A DNA stretch of 64,000 nt from contig UZAN01039730.1 in NCBI GenBank assembly GCA_900618425.1, positions 35,857 to 99,856 on the forward strand. The letters run 5' to 3'. The position numbers and the translations under genes were made by a program. The notes below the pieces were generated by a model. That model was given only the letters and a program-made list of their open reading frames with translations, was not told the DNA's origin and did no database searches. Shown piece by piece: positions 1 to 12,825 of the stretch (position 1 is its first letter; every line of letters starts with the position of its first letter). Source of the DNA: Echinostoma caproni (lineage: Eukaryota > Platyhelminthes > Trematoda > Plagiorchiida > Echinostomatidae).

Positions 1-900
1 TCAATATGAACTTCAAACAACCACAGCGTCAACTAGCCTTTTCGGTCATCCTCTTTCCGGTACAAACTTGGACTCAGATTGACTGCATAGTATTCCTCTA
101 TAAACCGTAGTTGAGTGGAAGACTATCGTTCGTATTGTCCATCGGCTCGAACTCTTACTTTGCATTGATTCGTTCCAAGTTGTTTTCGGAAATATAGTGG
201 CCACTAAGCATGAGATTGAAACAGCTGGACGTTGCCAAGCTTTCCAACCTTGCGGAACTAGTAGACTATCAGAACGAGTTGGACACATGGGTAACTACTG
301 CCTCACCAAGGAGTGTAGATCAACATTGGATAATCATGTGAAACGCGACGAACTCATCCAGTTCACATAGTTGATGCCTAACCCGTGAAGTGTTAATTTA
401 CTGGGTTTCCTCCAACTCATCGATATTTTAACTCGCGTCAGGTACTCAAGACAAAATATACGTTCAGTGAACAGTGCCTCTGGCGGAAGAGCAAACGCTC
501 GAAAAGCCAAAGATGTGATCAAAACACCTGAAAGACACTGAGTGCAGAAGAGAAAGTATCCACAGTTAGGTGTGTAAAAATAGAGCAGATGTTCCAACTC
601 ATTGGAGCTCCTGGGTTTGTAATACAGTGGATTTGTGAAATAATGTGTAAAATTAATGGACTGCCAGCATACATTCTTCAGTGACGCTTGGACGGCAGAT
701 TAGAGCACTTTACATCCATTTCAACCAGTATACCGTTCTGCCTCGGCGACGTGGTTCTCAAAATCAGTACCCTGGTCACTTTACACGGTGACGCTTAAAA
801 AATCAGAGATCTAAAAGGAGCTCAAAATCCTAAAACCCCATAAGATATGAAGATCAGAAAACCTGTTCGATTCCTAAGGGATAAATACTGTAAGAGCATG
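1..900. other. Unassigned sequence left of the RTE relic
   Basis: No exon or RNA gene can be supported here. Two minus-strand frames (46-288 and 334-597) are open for 80-87 codons but show no motif. The stretch may be a more decayed upstream part of the RTE-like LINE that becomes recognisable at 901, since LINE relics usually decay unevenly, but I see no endonuclease motif to prove that. Confidence 0.3.
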
Positions 901-1530
901 CCAGGTTTTATGCCGTAGTAGCATAGATCAAATAATCGCCTTTAGTCAGCTGCTAAAATACCACCATACATAAGCTGCAAGTTATTGCTTTTTCCATCGA
1001 CATCAGGGCGGCTCTACATTCCGTTGATCCCCCTGCCCTATGTCCTGCTTCCAAAGTCCTGGAGCGAACTCTCACCCGCATTTCCTTTCTCCAGTGGGAT
1101 ACTACAGTGTAACCTTATCTCTTCGTTTTTATTTAATTTTGTCCTGACAAAAAACATTGGTCAAATTAACGAACGCTGGTTTTGAGCGACTTTCTGAAGA
1201 AAAAGTCGTAAAACTAGAGTATGCCGATGATACTACCTTCCTCATGAACAACGCACCTGAAAATACAATAAATAAATAAATAAAATACGTTGAATTGCTT
1301 GACAATTGAGTTTGCTCCATACGGTGTATTCGAGTTGCCTTCAAATTAAAAGGTTTTATTGAAAATTGGCAAGAGCCTCTTTCTGCTTTTTTTGAATAAC
1401 GACCTCTTGCAGGTACTTGAGGACTTTATCGTTTTAGGGAGTTGCATAAAGGCTGGGGGAGTTTTGCTTGGGAAAACCTCCCAGTGCACAATCGAAGCGT
1501 TCGCTATTCTGTGGCGTCTCTGGCTATGAC
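901..1530 (+). mobile_element. RTE-like LINE, reverse transcriptase relic
   Basis: Reverse transcriptase motifs follow one another in the right order but in different frames. At 914 the peptide RSSIDQIIAFSQLL matches the segment before motif A. At 996 IDIRAALHSVD is motif A (usual form LDIRAAFDSVD). At 1072-1142 SPAFPFSSGILQ followed by SSFLFNFV is motif B. At 1202-1240 VVKLEYADDTTFL carries the catalytic YADD box. At 1431-1520 VLGSCIKAGG and then AFAILWRLW match the region after the palm in RTE-clade elements. Motif A has lost its second aspartate (AAL-HSVD), motif B has lost QG, and the spacing between motifs A and B is short, so the copy is dead. Similarity fades after 1530, though a 3' tail could run to about 1840. 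The assignment to RTE rests on remembered family patterns. Confidence 0.72.
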
Positions 1531-4150
1531 TACTCACATCGCTTTGACCCAAAGCAATAAAGATAACCTGAGGATATCCCTTGTTCCGTTGATACATTCA
1601 GTCTGGCACAGGTCACAGCGACTGACTGGGAGCTCGGGGAGACACAGGGGGAGTGAGGCATCCCGGTTCACAACACTAGGTCACATCAACTCTGCAATCC
1701 CATTGTTGTGTGTTGTGTGCTGTTCATTTGTGGCCATGACATGACCCAGTCTCTCTAGGGCAAACGGGCAAACAACTATCGATCGCCTCCGCAGCGGTGG
1801 GGTTGGGAAAAGATGCAATGACTTGGATAGAAAAAAGTCAGATCAAGCTTCATGTGGTGTAATGAGTCTGAGTGAGAATAGAACCTTCTGTGGCAACCTG
1901 TTCAATGTGCTCAGGCTATCGTGAGCAGTGCTCTTTAATGCGGTACGTTCTCGTTGGACCGACGAACGTTGAGCGCACACCATAGCGAAACGAATGAGTA
2001 ATCTTAATTGAGGTCAGCGCAGATGAGCTATCGTTGTGAAATGTTCTCACCAATGATGGGCCAGTAAATACACAAGAAAAACTGGATGCATGAAAGACTC
2101 TTATCACTCTTGCTAAGTGTATTCCATTTCTTTTAATTGACATTTTCAGGAACAACCATTTTATGGAATAGGCTCCAGTTTCAGTCTTTCTTCAAGGTTC
2201 ATTCCTAAGTGTATCAGAATATCTACTTTCCCGACATTATATCGGATTTCACCAATTCTAATTGCAACCGTGAATTTTCAGTATATTTTTGCATGAGCAA
2301 GACTAGACAATGTATAAACCTCTTCTTTTGTTTAAAAGGGCCAACAGCTGTGAAATTTGGTGGACTGACTTTTTCAGGCATTTTTCTATTTCACCCTTCC
2401 TTCAGTCTATGCATCGGTTGCCTAGCACAATACTCAAATAAGTTGAACGTATTATCTTTCTCTTTCTTTAATTTGAGATTGATAGATTTATGAGCATTTC
2501 TGTAGGTTGAATAGCTTTTTTCATGATAGTTGTGCGAAAGATGTCGGCCTCTGGAATCTTAATTTTCTTGGCACTCAATTCCTTAACTTCGTTCTGTATG
2601 TTACCATGGGCACATCCGCTTGTTGTGGATCCACTGGCAATCCCATGGGGACACCAACGCTAGAACAATGCGTTTGCCCATTGAAAATGAACTAAGAAGA
2701 TGCACATTGGGGCTAATTCATTTCGGTCTTTCACTACTACATTTATGTCCATTTCGTTTGTCTTCACATAACTGCAACTGGGTTCAACGGTTTCACATAA
2801 ACATGTGAAATTTTGTGAAAAACGATGCTACATATGGAAAAACTATTGGATTGTCATTTATCCGTTTTCTTATTACGTTAACGCATTCCATCTTATAACG
2901 TTGTCTCATTTTGTATACCTGCCGCCGGATTTTGTCTTTCATTTTTAACAAATATCTAGCTACTAATGGATATAGCAATTCAGGACGTACACACCGGTAA
3001 ACATTGCATCCTCGGTTTTTATACATCGATGAACAATGAACCCGATGCCGAACGCGCCAAAAACGAAAACGGAAATTAATGTTGTAGTCGTATTCGTTGT
3101 GCTGTTATATTCAGTCCACGTACGCACATTCCGTTGTCTGTTGTATCTGTGAGCGTGACCGTATCAGCCTCTTTTATCAGTACAAACCGGACTCTGTTCA
3201 GTCTGTCTTTGACACGATCGAACCTTTGAAAATATATTGCAACTCATATTCATCGGATATCTTACTAACAGTCTGTCTTGGAGCGGGGATGAAAACGTTT
3301 ATCCACATCAAGCCATATCCTACCAGTGAAGTGAATCGATGCTTCTTTTATTCAGGCACCTAATCAACTGATAATGCGACCACCAGCAATGGTGCACAAA
3401 TCACCGGAAACTATTCCGGTTCGCGCATACGTGCGCGCGCAATGTGAGACAATGATTGCATTCAGATCTGATTTAAAACTTCACACTTTGCATCATTTAG
3501 CATTAAAACAAAAAGTAATCGATTTATCGCTCCGTTTTCAACAACTTGGCAGGAAAATTTAGATCTACTCAACCGTTGCAAATGTTTGAAAGCAAGTGAG
3601 AATAAAAGTAGTTGATAGTGAACCAAAGTGAACATGTGAATTTTGCTTTCAGTTCATTTTTTAATGTTTTTCTTCGAAGTTGATCGATTTCAACATGTAT
3701 CCAAGTATTGTGACAAATGATTCCCTTTTACTCCACCCAGAATGATCGCTTTTATTTTCATAGGTGCACGCTTTATTGAAACAACTTTTATGGTGTTACC
3801 AAACACCCTATTGTCAAATTTACTTTCCTGTGCAAGAAAGCACATGAAGAAGCTATCCACTTTGCTTTCTTTATCCAAGTGACATCCATGGGATCAGCGG
3901 ACACTTGTAAAGCCGATAGGAGTGACAGAAACTGCGATTCAACCATTTATCAACCGTGACCGTTTACGATTTGTAGACATCGTCACACGCATAGGCACTT
4001 CGGGTGGTCTTCCTGTAAAAGACGTTAGACTTCAATAGGTAGCTTTGAAGGGAGGGATGCTGACTGTAAAGGAAAGAATGAGGAAGGTGAGAGAAAGGAA
4101 CTTTTGAAAATAAATTCATCCATCAAACTCCGGTGCACGTTCATCAGTCG
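1531..4150. other. Non-coding stretch, no supported gene
   Basis: Several frames of 60-100 codons exist on both strands (for example 2209-2493 + and 2793-3026 -). None has convincing splice flanks or a recognisable domain. The first 300 bases may hold the decayed 3' end of the RTE relic. An (AATA)n tract lies just to the left, at 1263-1284 inside the relic. Confidence 0.35.
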
Positions 4151-4158
4151 GATGCCGA

Positions 4159-4211
4159 AGATATATATATATATATATGTGCACATGTATATACATATAT
4201 ATATATATATA
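4159..4211. repeat. (TA)n-rich microsatellite
   Basis: Two runs of alternating T and A are separated by a short GTGCACATG spacer. The spacer and the flanking TA runs together form a near-perfect palindrome, so the tract could extrude a hairpin. It generates spurious Ile/Tyr-rich frames on both strands. Confidence 0.9.
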
Positions 4212-7200
4212 CGTGAATGCCTAGATAAAATTTCCTTGGAAGCACACGACCAGTTTCGTGGTTCTTGCCGCTCGTCAGGCATGGGTATCCGTAATCGTTT
4301 GTCAGTGCATTCATATGCGTGTACTGAAGATGTGTACTTTCGTCAAAATAACCTTGTTTTCAACACCAGATGACTTTTAAATAGGCAGCTCATTCAGAGT
4401 CAGTCCATTGAAGAATCAATACTATGATTCGAGGTTTTGTAAGTGGGTTAGATTCTACTAACCGCATAAAGTGAATTAGTCATCTTTCCATAATCACCCG
4501 TTTTGCAAACAAGCTTATTGTGAAAAATACATTTATCTGTATATGTCATTGCAACGGAGGAGCTATAAAATACACGAGCAGGAGGTTCATATTGTAGAAT
4601 AATCAGGACGAAAATGATCGGAGTAACAAGGATGAATTTAAGAGTTGCGGAGCAGTCGACGAGTAGCATGCTCCTATATGGGCTAGAATATTTTTTGTAT
4701 TTGGAGCAGGTGGGTCAGATAGAAATATAATCAGAAAACCGGGTGGGTGACAGAGGTCAGACAGCAATTCAACCGGAACCGTATCACGGTGTCTCAGTGC
4801 GCGGCGAGACAGTTTGATAAACAAAAGGGTTCTTGGTAAACAACAACCAATGGAAAAATGTGGCAGTGGTCTGGATAACATGCCTACCTATTGATATTGA
4901 ACCACAATAATAACTTAGAAGGTATTGAGAAAGTGTCGAAAATGTATTCGTATACAGACTGTTTCATCAAGCGTTTAAAATTAAATGTGAGCTACGTTGA
5001 TATGCTCGGATCAAGCGAGGGAATGGTTTGGATTAGCCCACAAGTATTTAACTGATGTTATACGACTGGTCGGTGCATCTGTAGTGAGTATCGGCTGGCA
5101 TATTTCGATAGAATCAGAGTGGGATTTACCCGTACAGAGGAAAATCAAGGTATCAGCACATGTCGATGAGTTAGTTTACCGAAATGTTGTGTTCAGTAGA
5201 CCTCTCGTTAAGCTGTTCGGTCGCCAGTTGAATAGCAGGAGGGCAAGGCGATCGGGATAAGGCGAGCCTTGAATAGTTTTATCCCTGATCTTGAAAAGAG
5301 CCGTATTAAACAAGCTCAGGGGAAAATAACGCGAAAAGCCAAACATTTATAAATGGAATTCACTCATTGCTCGTCAGTAATACACAGTTCAGAGTAAAAG
5401 CTGGTTGAAAGAGCGTGGATGAAAGGCTGGCTAATCGTAATCACTGCAACCTGAACCGAAATTGGATACCAGATTGAGCAGGTGATTGCAGAAATTAATA
5501 TTACTTAGTGTTTACACACTTTACATGTTTAGTCGAACTGACAAATGCCTGACGTCACAGTTTGAGGTGAGTGAGTCAGAACTCACTTTTTTGCCTAATT
5601 TTCCAAAGAAAATGAAATGGATACTAAGTGTAGAAAGCTTTTTTTCTAATGATCTAGATGGGCTTAAAGCGCTCCACAGCAACACGGCAGCCGGTAACGG
5701 TACCACACGGTCCACTCTAGAGATTAAGAATTTTGCCGATTAGTACTAACGGAATCCACTCACCTGCTAAACCCCAAACAACTTATCTCTGTTTCATTGG
5801 TGATGTTCGTGATAAACGTCATCCATTATTTCGTATTAAGCAGCGTTTTGTTTTGCTCTTTGTGTATCTTACGAATTATCACCCCAATTCTTGTTATTGT
5901 TTCGATGTTTCCATTGAGTCTTAGTGTTTGTGCGTTCCCTTTTCTCTCGTTGGGTGATCACAAGGCACCATACGGATAAATTGCTGTAGACAACGACGAT
6001 TATGCCCCTCCCCTTACAAAATCTCCGATTGCGTGGCTCCGAATAAACCTTCTATCAGCTACTTTCAAATTCAATATACATGGTTACATAAATTCTGGAA
6101 ATAAAGAGATTTTGTTCCAGTTCCCACTTTAAGTACTACTTCTTGGAAGTGTAATTGAAATTAAGGGCATTTTTGGCATGTCGCAAGGTACGGTTGTACA
6201 ATAAATATTCGGGGATTTGTTGTTGTTTTCAACGAATGCCTTAAACACCACCTACCGTGGAATTGATCGGGATTTCATTAGAACATCACCTACTTTCTGC
6301 TTTCTCAAGCGTACCCATCCCGCTTTTTACCTGACGGCGTTTCATCGACATATCCACGCAATTATTTAAACAATTTGTTTCGGTAGTCAAAACTTTAGAT
6401 GTACTTTACACGTGAAGAACCACACAGAACTATCGCAGTTTTGACTCCAGACATTAAAATAATTCTTAAGCAAACATTTATCTGAAGGTAGAAGATTTAA
6501 TCCTCTGGTAACTAATGGATTTAAGCTAACATCAAGCTTTTGAAATCCATCGACCGACATAGAATATTTGGTCATCCTCAATTTAGACCAGTCACAATAG
6601 GCACTGGAAACTCATACTAGGGACAGCGCTGGTTAAACGTTGCAAGCCCTTCGATCAGTTTTCTTGAGTGCGTATGTTCGGAACCCCAAAAAGTGCCACT
6701 ATGCTTTACGTATTGTAGGTTAACACTGTTATTTGACTATTCCTTGCTTACTGTTTACGTTGGAAACATAATCGCGGTAATTGCAGCTCTCGTCAGCCTA
6801 CTCGCTGAAAGACCCTGTAGCCTGGACAACAGATAACCAATTTATTATTCAATATCAGCGCATTGGGAAAACTGTCAAAAAAGAAGAACTGATCTTGCTT
6901 TTCGCAAAGCATATTTATCCAACTTGACATTGGATACCTCGAGATTTCGCCAATCCCGGTACATTTTCTGGATACTTTTTCGTGGTTCCGTGGACTGCTG
7001 CTGCCGCAACTTAAAAACGTTTTCCAGGTAAATATGATTGCTCCTTATTAATTTCTCCCAAAGGCGAATATAATAACAGACATGACAGGAGTTGAATACA
7101 ATAGTTTCTACATTTCACCAAAGTTTGTTACTATATATCACATCCTGTTAGTTTCATTATTCGATTTTCTCTAGCTTGTTTTTCCGTCTGGCTTCAAACA

Positions 7201-7870
7201 ATCAAGGCCGAATTCCTCGAGGCAGACAATTTGAATGTCCTGTTGGTATCTTTGACAGTTTGACAATCTGGGCAGTAAAACCGTAGATGATATCCAGACT
7301 TCAAGATAAGGTTTTCAATGTCGGAAAGACTACGTGACTACTATCACCGATATCATCACAATATCCGGGCACTGCAAATGTGTTTGGTCAAGGAGTGGGG
7401 GAATGTCGACATAAGCCCACGAGAATGATCAGTCAACAAAGTTAAAAAGCACCCTAAACATTGCTTCCTCTTCCTAAATGATTAACTGCATAGTGGGAGG
7501 CATAATTCGCCGTGATGCGAAAACAGAGAGTACATGCTTAACTAACGAGTCATTCCAAATCATCATCCACCGGGAGCCTATGATTCTCCCGACTCCTCTC
7601 CGCTCTGTTTGGTTTACACTCCCACTGACTGTGACACATCCCGAACACGGTGACACACTCATACGGTAAGTAATCTCAAATGGCAGAGAAAAATGTAAAC
7701 GACATTTGGAATACCCACGTTTTCTGTTTGGGGCAAATTATCATTTGTGAACAAACTACAAAGAAACTTGACTTTATGACATGGAAGTAGGGTTGTTACG
7801 TTTTTGTTGAGAGCTAAATATGAAAAGGCTGCTCAAGTGTGCCAATAGTTTTTTTTCTCTGGCTGAAAGT
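4212..7870. other. Non-coding stretch, no supported gene
   Basis: The open frames are short (up to 92 codons). The frames at 4603-4881 (-) and 4997-5260 (+) have mixed composition like real protein, but neither has a matching acceptor and donor nor a motif I recognise. A decayed retroelement is possible around 4900-5340. I see no RNA gene. Confidence 0.3.
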
Positions 7871-7878
7871 GATATATC

Positions 7879-7879
<1 letters not shown>

Positions 7880-7939
<60 letters not shown>
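7880..7939 (+). repeat. (TTG)n microsatellite, about 20 units
   Basis: An uninterrupted GTT/TTG trinucleotide run. The plus frame through it (7839-8045) reads as a polyleucine tract, but its flanks do not look coding and no splice sites frame it. The purity suggests recent expansion, so it is likely polymorphic. Confidence 0.95.
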
Positions 7940-7944
7940 ATTAA

Positions 7945-9150
7945 ACGCACAACGGGGTCTTTGTAAGCTTAACTTATTTTTTTGCTATGAATATCTTTCC
8001 AAAGGGAGCTTGTCTTGCTATTCCAAAAATAGGTCAGTTGTTTGAGTGTAAGCATGATTTGTATCTTATTTGATCCCAACTGGATCGGAATGCAAGTTAT
8101 TGCTGTTAACCTTGATCCTGTTCTTATTCACTTTGTATAATTGTGATAAATGACTACTCTAACGCTTGCCATGTGTCTTTCACAGCACTGCGAACAACGG
8201 CAACGAAAAAAGCTGCTGCGCTACAGCCCAAGAAAACTGTAGTTACAAACCATTATAAGGAGAGCATATATGGGCTGGAACAAAGTCAAATTGATTCCGA
8301 TCGCAGAAGAGTTACCAATCGTAGTATTTCTCCCATTAGAAGTATTTAAACTGTGAAACCAGACAGCACTTTACATTGATCTTAAACACAAATTTGTGGC
8401 ACACCCGTTGGTTATAATTCAGTTCATAATTGGCTCGAGCTTTAAATAACTTTACGCAGGTTTCACGAATTTAAATGCCTCATACTTACCCTCGAGGACT
8501 TGAACAACTTCCATGCCATTTGAGACGAATAACTGAGCAGTTGAAAACATTGTATCCATTTTTCCGAGAGATTACAGCAGATTTTTGTTTGACGATTCCT
8601 AAGAGCATTTACTTCTCTCCATTTCGCCCGGTGCATGCCTTAATACTGCCCCCCCCCCCCGACTGTTGTCATCCGATACGCTCACAGACGAAAGGGATCT
8701 GGAAAAAAACGTGGTGCACTTGGATGATTTCCAAAATAGTACTTCGCTATGCACGATCCAAAAGAATTGTCAGTAACAGTCCTTGAATGAAAGATTTTCT
8801 CGCCGTTACCACTTGAGAATAGTAACATAATCGAGTGGTTTAAGTGCAGCCTCAAATTGGTAGCCAAACAGTGATACAATGTGGCTGACCCCGTCCTCAT
8901 TCAGGGAGCCGTTACCAGTTCATGACAAATCACACATATCTGTGTGCGCGTTCAGGACCTCAACCATCTACTTAGACTGAACAGACTGTGACTTTGGGTG
9001 GGGGTAGCTGAATATCTCCCACACAAGGTGGAAATAAACCAAAGGAAAAGGGTCCACGGTCACCACGCTTTCCGTATGCACGATGTTTCCTTGAAGCAAA
9101 GCATCAGTTCGATTGAACTGCGTTTTCTTTATTTCCTATCTACAATCAAT
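7945..9150. other. Non-coding stretch with a poly-C tract
   Basis: A run of 12 C residues lies near 8649-8660. The frames at 8143-8349 and 8475-8786 (+) begin with ATG, but I found no motif or splice pair. Nothing else is supportable. Confidence 0.35.
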
Positions 9151-9154
9151 TCAG

Positions 9155-9256
9155 GTTTACAGCAATGTGATAAAGTAACATTAACTCAAAGATGGAAGGG
9201 TGTTTTTACTATTGTGTTATCTCGCGGACACCATGCATCTTTTGAAATTGACCACG
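9155..9256 (+). CDS. Candidate internal exon, function unknown
   Basis: The acceptor CAATCAATTCAG precedes an open frame that ends at the donor G|GTAAAAAT. The 34-residue product (GLQQCDKVTLTQRWKGVF... ending FEIDH) has a balanced composition typical of a folded domain. Entry is phase 1 and exit is phase 1. A possible next exon after TTGTTTTTAG at 9371 would read only nine codons to a stop (TVDAFHP then TAA), so this could be close to a C-terminus. No family is recognised. Confidence 0.4.
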
Positions 9257-11626
9257 GTAAAAATAAAAGTAGGATAATATGCATGTTGCGTCTGACAAGA
9301 TAGAGAAAAATATATTTGGGTACACATTTTGCAACGGTGACCTCCTATCTTCTCATCTGATTGTTTTTAGACACCGTGGACGCATTTCATCCCTAAACGT
9401 TTTGTTCCGTAATTCCCATTCATGGTTGACAGTGCTGCCGATATTACCACATCGATCACTTCCTGTGGTAAGAATATATCACGAAGAAGAAAATAAACTA
9501 ACTGAAATAGAGTGAAATTAAACATATCTTGCAACCAAACCTCAGAGATTCAAGGACTTACGGTTAGACGATTTGAAATAAAGATTGGGACCAAATGGGG
9601 TTTTTGCATCTCCTTTATTCATGTTGGTTTTGGTCTTGATCCCCGTGCCTGGTAAATAAGGTAAAAAAACGGATACCATTATTTCCTAGCGGTATGTCAT
9701 TAGCTGGATCGGCCTGTCAATCAAAAATGAAGTGGTGGAGCCAACAGAGATGAAACATAAAACATGCTGAAACGAATTTCGCCCGTGCATTTTCTTTTAA
9801 GTAACATGGTTGCTAACATAATACGACCCAGTTCGACGGCACAACGCTAATAGTTTTCATTTACAAATCGAAAGATTGATAATTCAAGAGGTTTGAACCT
9901 TTGAGTGGTAAAAGTTTGAAAACCAAAAGTCACAGTAGCTTTCCATCATATCGTCGTCTGTAAGTTTTCAGATTCGTTCTAATACATTAATGGTAAAGTA
10001 CTTGTGCAAAAACGATCGAGAAAAGAGTACAATTCAGCTTATGGGCAAAGATGGTGTGCTGAGAATGCGCAGGAGAGAAAACTTATCATTGCCAGAACCC
10101 GATAGATGAACAGCAACTGAAACGCATATTTACAGTGTTCATCAACCTGATCTTGAAAGAGATTTCGATCACTAAAATGTATACCCATCACGCAATCATT
10201 TTTTTATTTGAAATAGAAGAAAGACAAGTAGAAATTCAGACAAGTCCAGTCATATTTCCCTCTTATTTATTAGATTTAATCATTCAACTGAGTTTTGGTC
10301 CGTTTTGGTGCATAGTTGTTTTAGACGGCACCTTGTGTTTGCGACTGAACGCATATTGAAATTTTACACCTCAAAACCTACGGAATTCATTTTTGAAATT
10401 CGTTTAGTTCATTTCCTATTTTTCACTAGTTACTTTCGTACCGTGAAGTAGATCAAGTGTCTCTGATGAGAAAAATTCAACTACAGATTCGGGCGTGTTT
10501 GGGGTTATTCACAGATTACCCATCCTGGGTATCAGGAAGGAGAATGAATGAATGAAGCACTGGGGTGTAATAAAATGGCAGTGTGGCAACAATACTCTGA
10601 GAGGAAGAACATAAAATACAAAAGCATTCACGAGTGAAACAGTTCCAGGCGTAGTGGTTAGAGTGCGAAACACTAAAATGTTATTTGTGGAGGATCGTGA
10701 CAACAATTCCCTACACCCGAATTCCACAACGATATTTTTATGTATGATTGTCTCCCTACCTTCCAAACATTATACTCAATAGGGTGCAGGGAATTGTTTC
10801 GTTCGCGAGACAGTTTTGCGTTTTCGCTTTACAAGCAATGCATTACGGCTCATAACTTTTAGATTGAGTAATTTGCATGGGGATCAGAACAAGTAAGAGC
10901 AAAGTAGGCTTGGTGGTGAACTGTCATCTTCGCTTTGCACGCCCCGCCACTAGTGACCAGAGATGAGCTCCCGGACAATTTGTTTACTAACAATTTCTAC
11001 TGTAAGTTCGTCGAAGCAAGCATGCTAGCAGACAGTCTAGAACGTCAAGGTCTATGAGTCGTTTCAGTGCGCTACAACTTCGGGATTGTGATGCCGATAG
11101 CCGAATGGGCCCCAATCAAACTTCAGCCTAGAATGTCTGGTCGTTTCTGAGCCGCGAGTAACCAAAATGACGATGTATTACACCATTTCACTTCGTATCA
11201 TGATTATCAGATCTTAGTGGGTGGCCGGAACTCACGAACTGTGAAAACCAGCAATTTTTGTGTCGTGTCTTCGTACTGCTCTTTACACAATGAAGGATTA
11301 TTGACTGAAATTGCCGGAAACAGATCTACTATCTGACTTCATCAGTTTGATCTCTCGTTATGTAAATTGAAATCATCCCGGAACCATTATGATACTTCGT
11401 GGTTTTAAAAATTGATCGAAGCTGAGTAACGTGTCGTTCTACATCCAACAATGTCATCTGCATTCCTGGTTGCTACAGACATTCACGGTTGTTGCGCATC
11501 TACGCGTTTGGAATTTTCTCTCATGACGATGGTTGCGTTTTCATGGTCATTGAATTAGTAACCTGTATGTCTTGAGGTCAAATCCCACCGCCACGGGCTA
11601 TTTTTCCCATCGCTTTATTTCTGCAG
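9257..11626. other. Intron or intergenic sequence with tRNA-like fragments
   Basis: No gene is supported. A TAGTGGTTAGAGTGC stretch at about 10656 matches the tRNA A-box/D-arm pattern, and GGTCAAATCCC near 11578 resembles a B box. Both look like decayed SINE heads rather than tRNA genes, because the partner arms are missing. An open minus frame at 10509-10766 overlaps the first of these and is a shadow. Confidence 0.35.
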
Positions 11627-11819
11627 GTGGTCTTTGTACAGCCGGAGACCCCTTCCCGAAAGTTCACTCTTTTACCAACCAATGACAAGGGGTTCCTGAA
11701 TCTGTCCCTGGTTCATATGTACTTTTGTGCTATGAAACGCATTTCAGTTTATTTTATTTCCGATGGACAACATCTATGGGAAGCAAATATCAAATTAACA
11801 AATGATACTGGGCAAAAAG
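11627..11819 (+). CDS. Candidate internal exon, function unknown
   Basis: A strong acceptor (CTTTATTTCTGCAG) and a consensus donor (AAAAAG|GTAAGCATC) bound a 193-nt open frame. It enters in phase 0 and exits in phase 1. The peptide starts VVFVQPETPSRKFTLLPTND and contains VYFISDGQHLWEANIKL, an alternation of hydrophobic and polar residues that suggests a beta-rich extracellular-type fold. I cannot assign a family. The two other frames have stops. This is one of the better exon calls in the window, judged on splice signals and composition only. Confidence 0.5.
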
Positions 11820-12652
11820 GTAAGCATCTATCTTTGTATCTTACATGTAGTTAGAATTTCTTTCGAACCCTGAAAGTTCATTTTTCATTCTTGCACTCAG
11901 TTATTGTTATACAGAAACTGGAATTGGAAAAAGTAGGAACACATGCTTGCAATTTCACGTAATATATACCCAAATTCTGCACCACCAGTCTGGGCTAAGG
12001 AATTCCAGTTGGTGTTCGAATTATTTTTGTTTGTTATTACTGGGTTGAAGATCACATGTTTGCGGCTGAAAAGAAAAGCGTGACATAACCAACAATATTA
12101 TTTCTATTTTGTGAAATTCAATTAATCATACAATTTTTTGGAGGGAATCAAGTTCCCGCGATCAACAGTGACAAGTAACTGAAGTCAGGGTAATTTTGTA
12201 TTTTGAAAACAGGCTGTCTACGATTCGGGTGGTCAGAGTAGGCGAATATGAAAAAAATGAAACCCGAAAGATTTCGAATATCTCACTGTTTATCAATGTT
12301 TCATACATTCAAAACATTCACTTGTTCATCAAATCCGGAAGCGCTCGTTTTCTCGTTGAAAAAAAACACAATTTACATTGATGCTCACCGCACATAAGGC
12401 AGCGTTTTTCTATACGAATAAACTAGCAATAAATGGCCTGTGACGTTTTCCTCCATTAGGGATGATTCAGTTCGCATGTTTAACACTAGGATGAGAACTG
12501 AATCGGCAATATACACCAGAAGAAATATGTTTGCACGCGATACGATAAATATAATAAAGTTCATGTAAAAAACAATCTTAAATGAAATCAAAATCCGACT
12601 AAACGCCAGCCACCAGATTTATCATTGTGAGGTATTTCGCTCAAAACTATAC

Positions 12653-12825
12653 GTAAATCACAGTGAGCCTTCCGAGAATAGTATACGCATGATGATTCAC
12701 GGCATGGGGATGAAGTGGACCCATTAAATGAGTGAATAAGGGGAACATCATGACCATGATTCCATCTAACTCCCCGCCAAACATAATCGTTACACAAAGA
12801 CCACAGTATTCACAGTCGCCATAGT
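12653..12825 (-). CDS. Candidate internal exon, Cys/His-containing, function unknown
   Basis: On the minus strand the acceptor CTTCCTTAG and donor TTTAC|GTATAG bound a 173-nt open frame beginning YGDCEYCGLC, followed by a hydrophobic stretch rich in Met, Phe and Gly. A second minus frame over the same bases (12588-12797) is also open and ends GGWRLVGF, but it has a stop upstream and no acceptor in that frame. The choice of frame is therefore uncertain. Confidence 0.3.

Noticed and set aside
7839..8045. Polyleucine open frame
   Set aside because: Made by the TTG microsatellite; the flanks are not coding.
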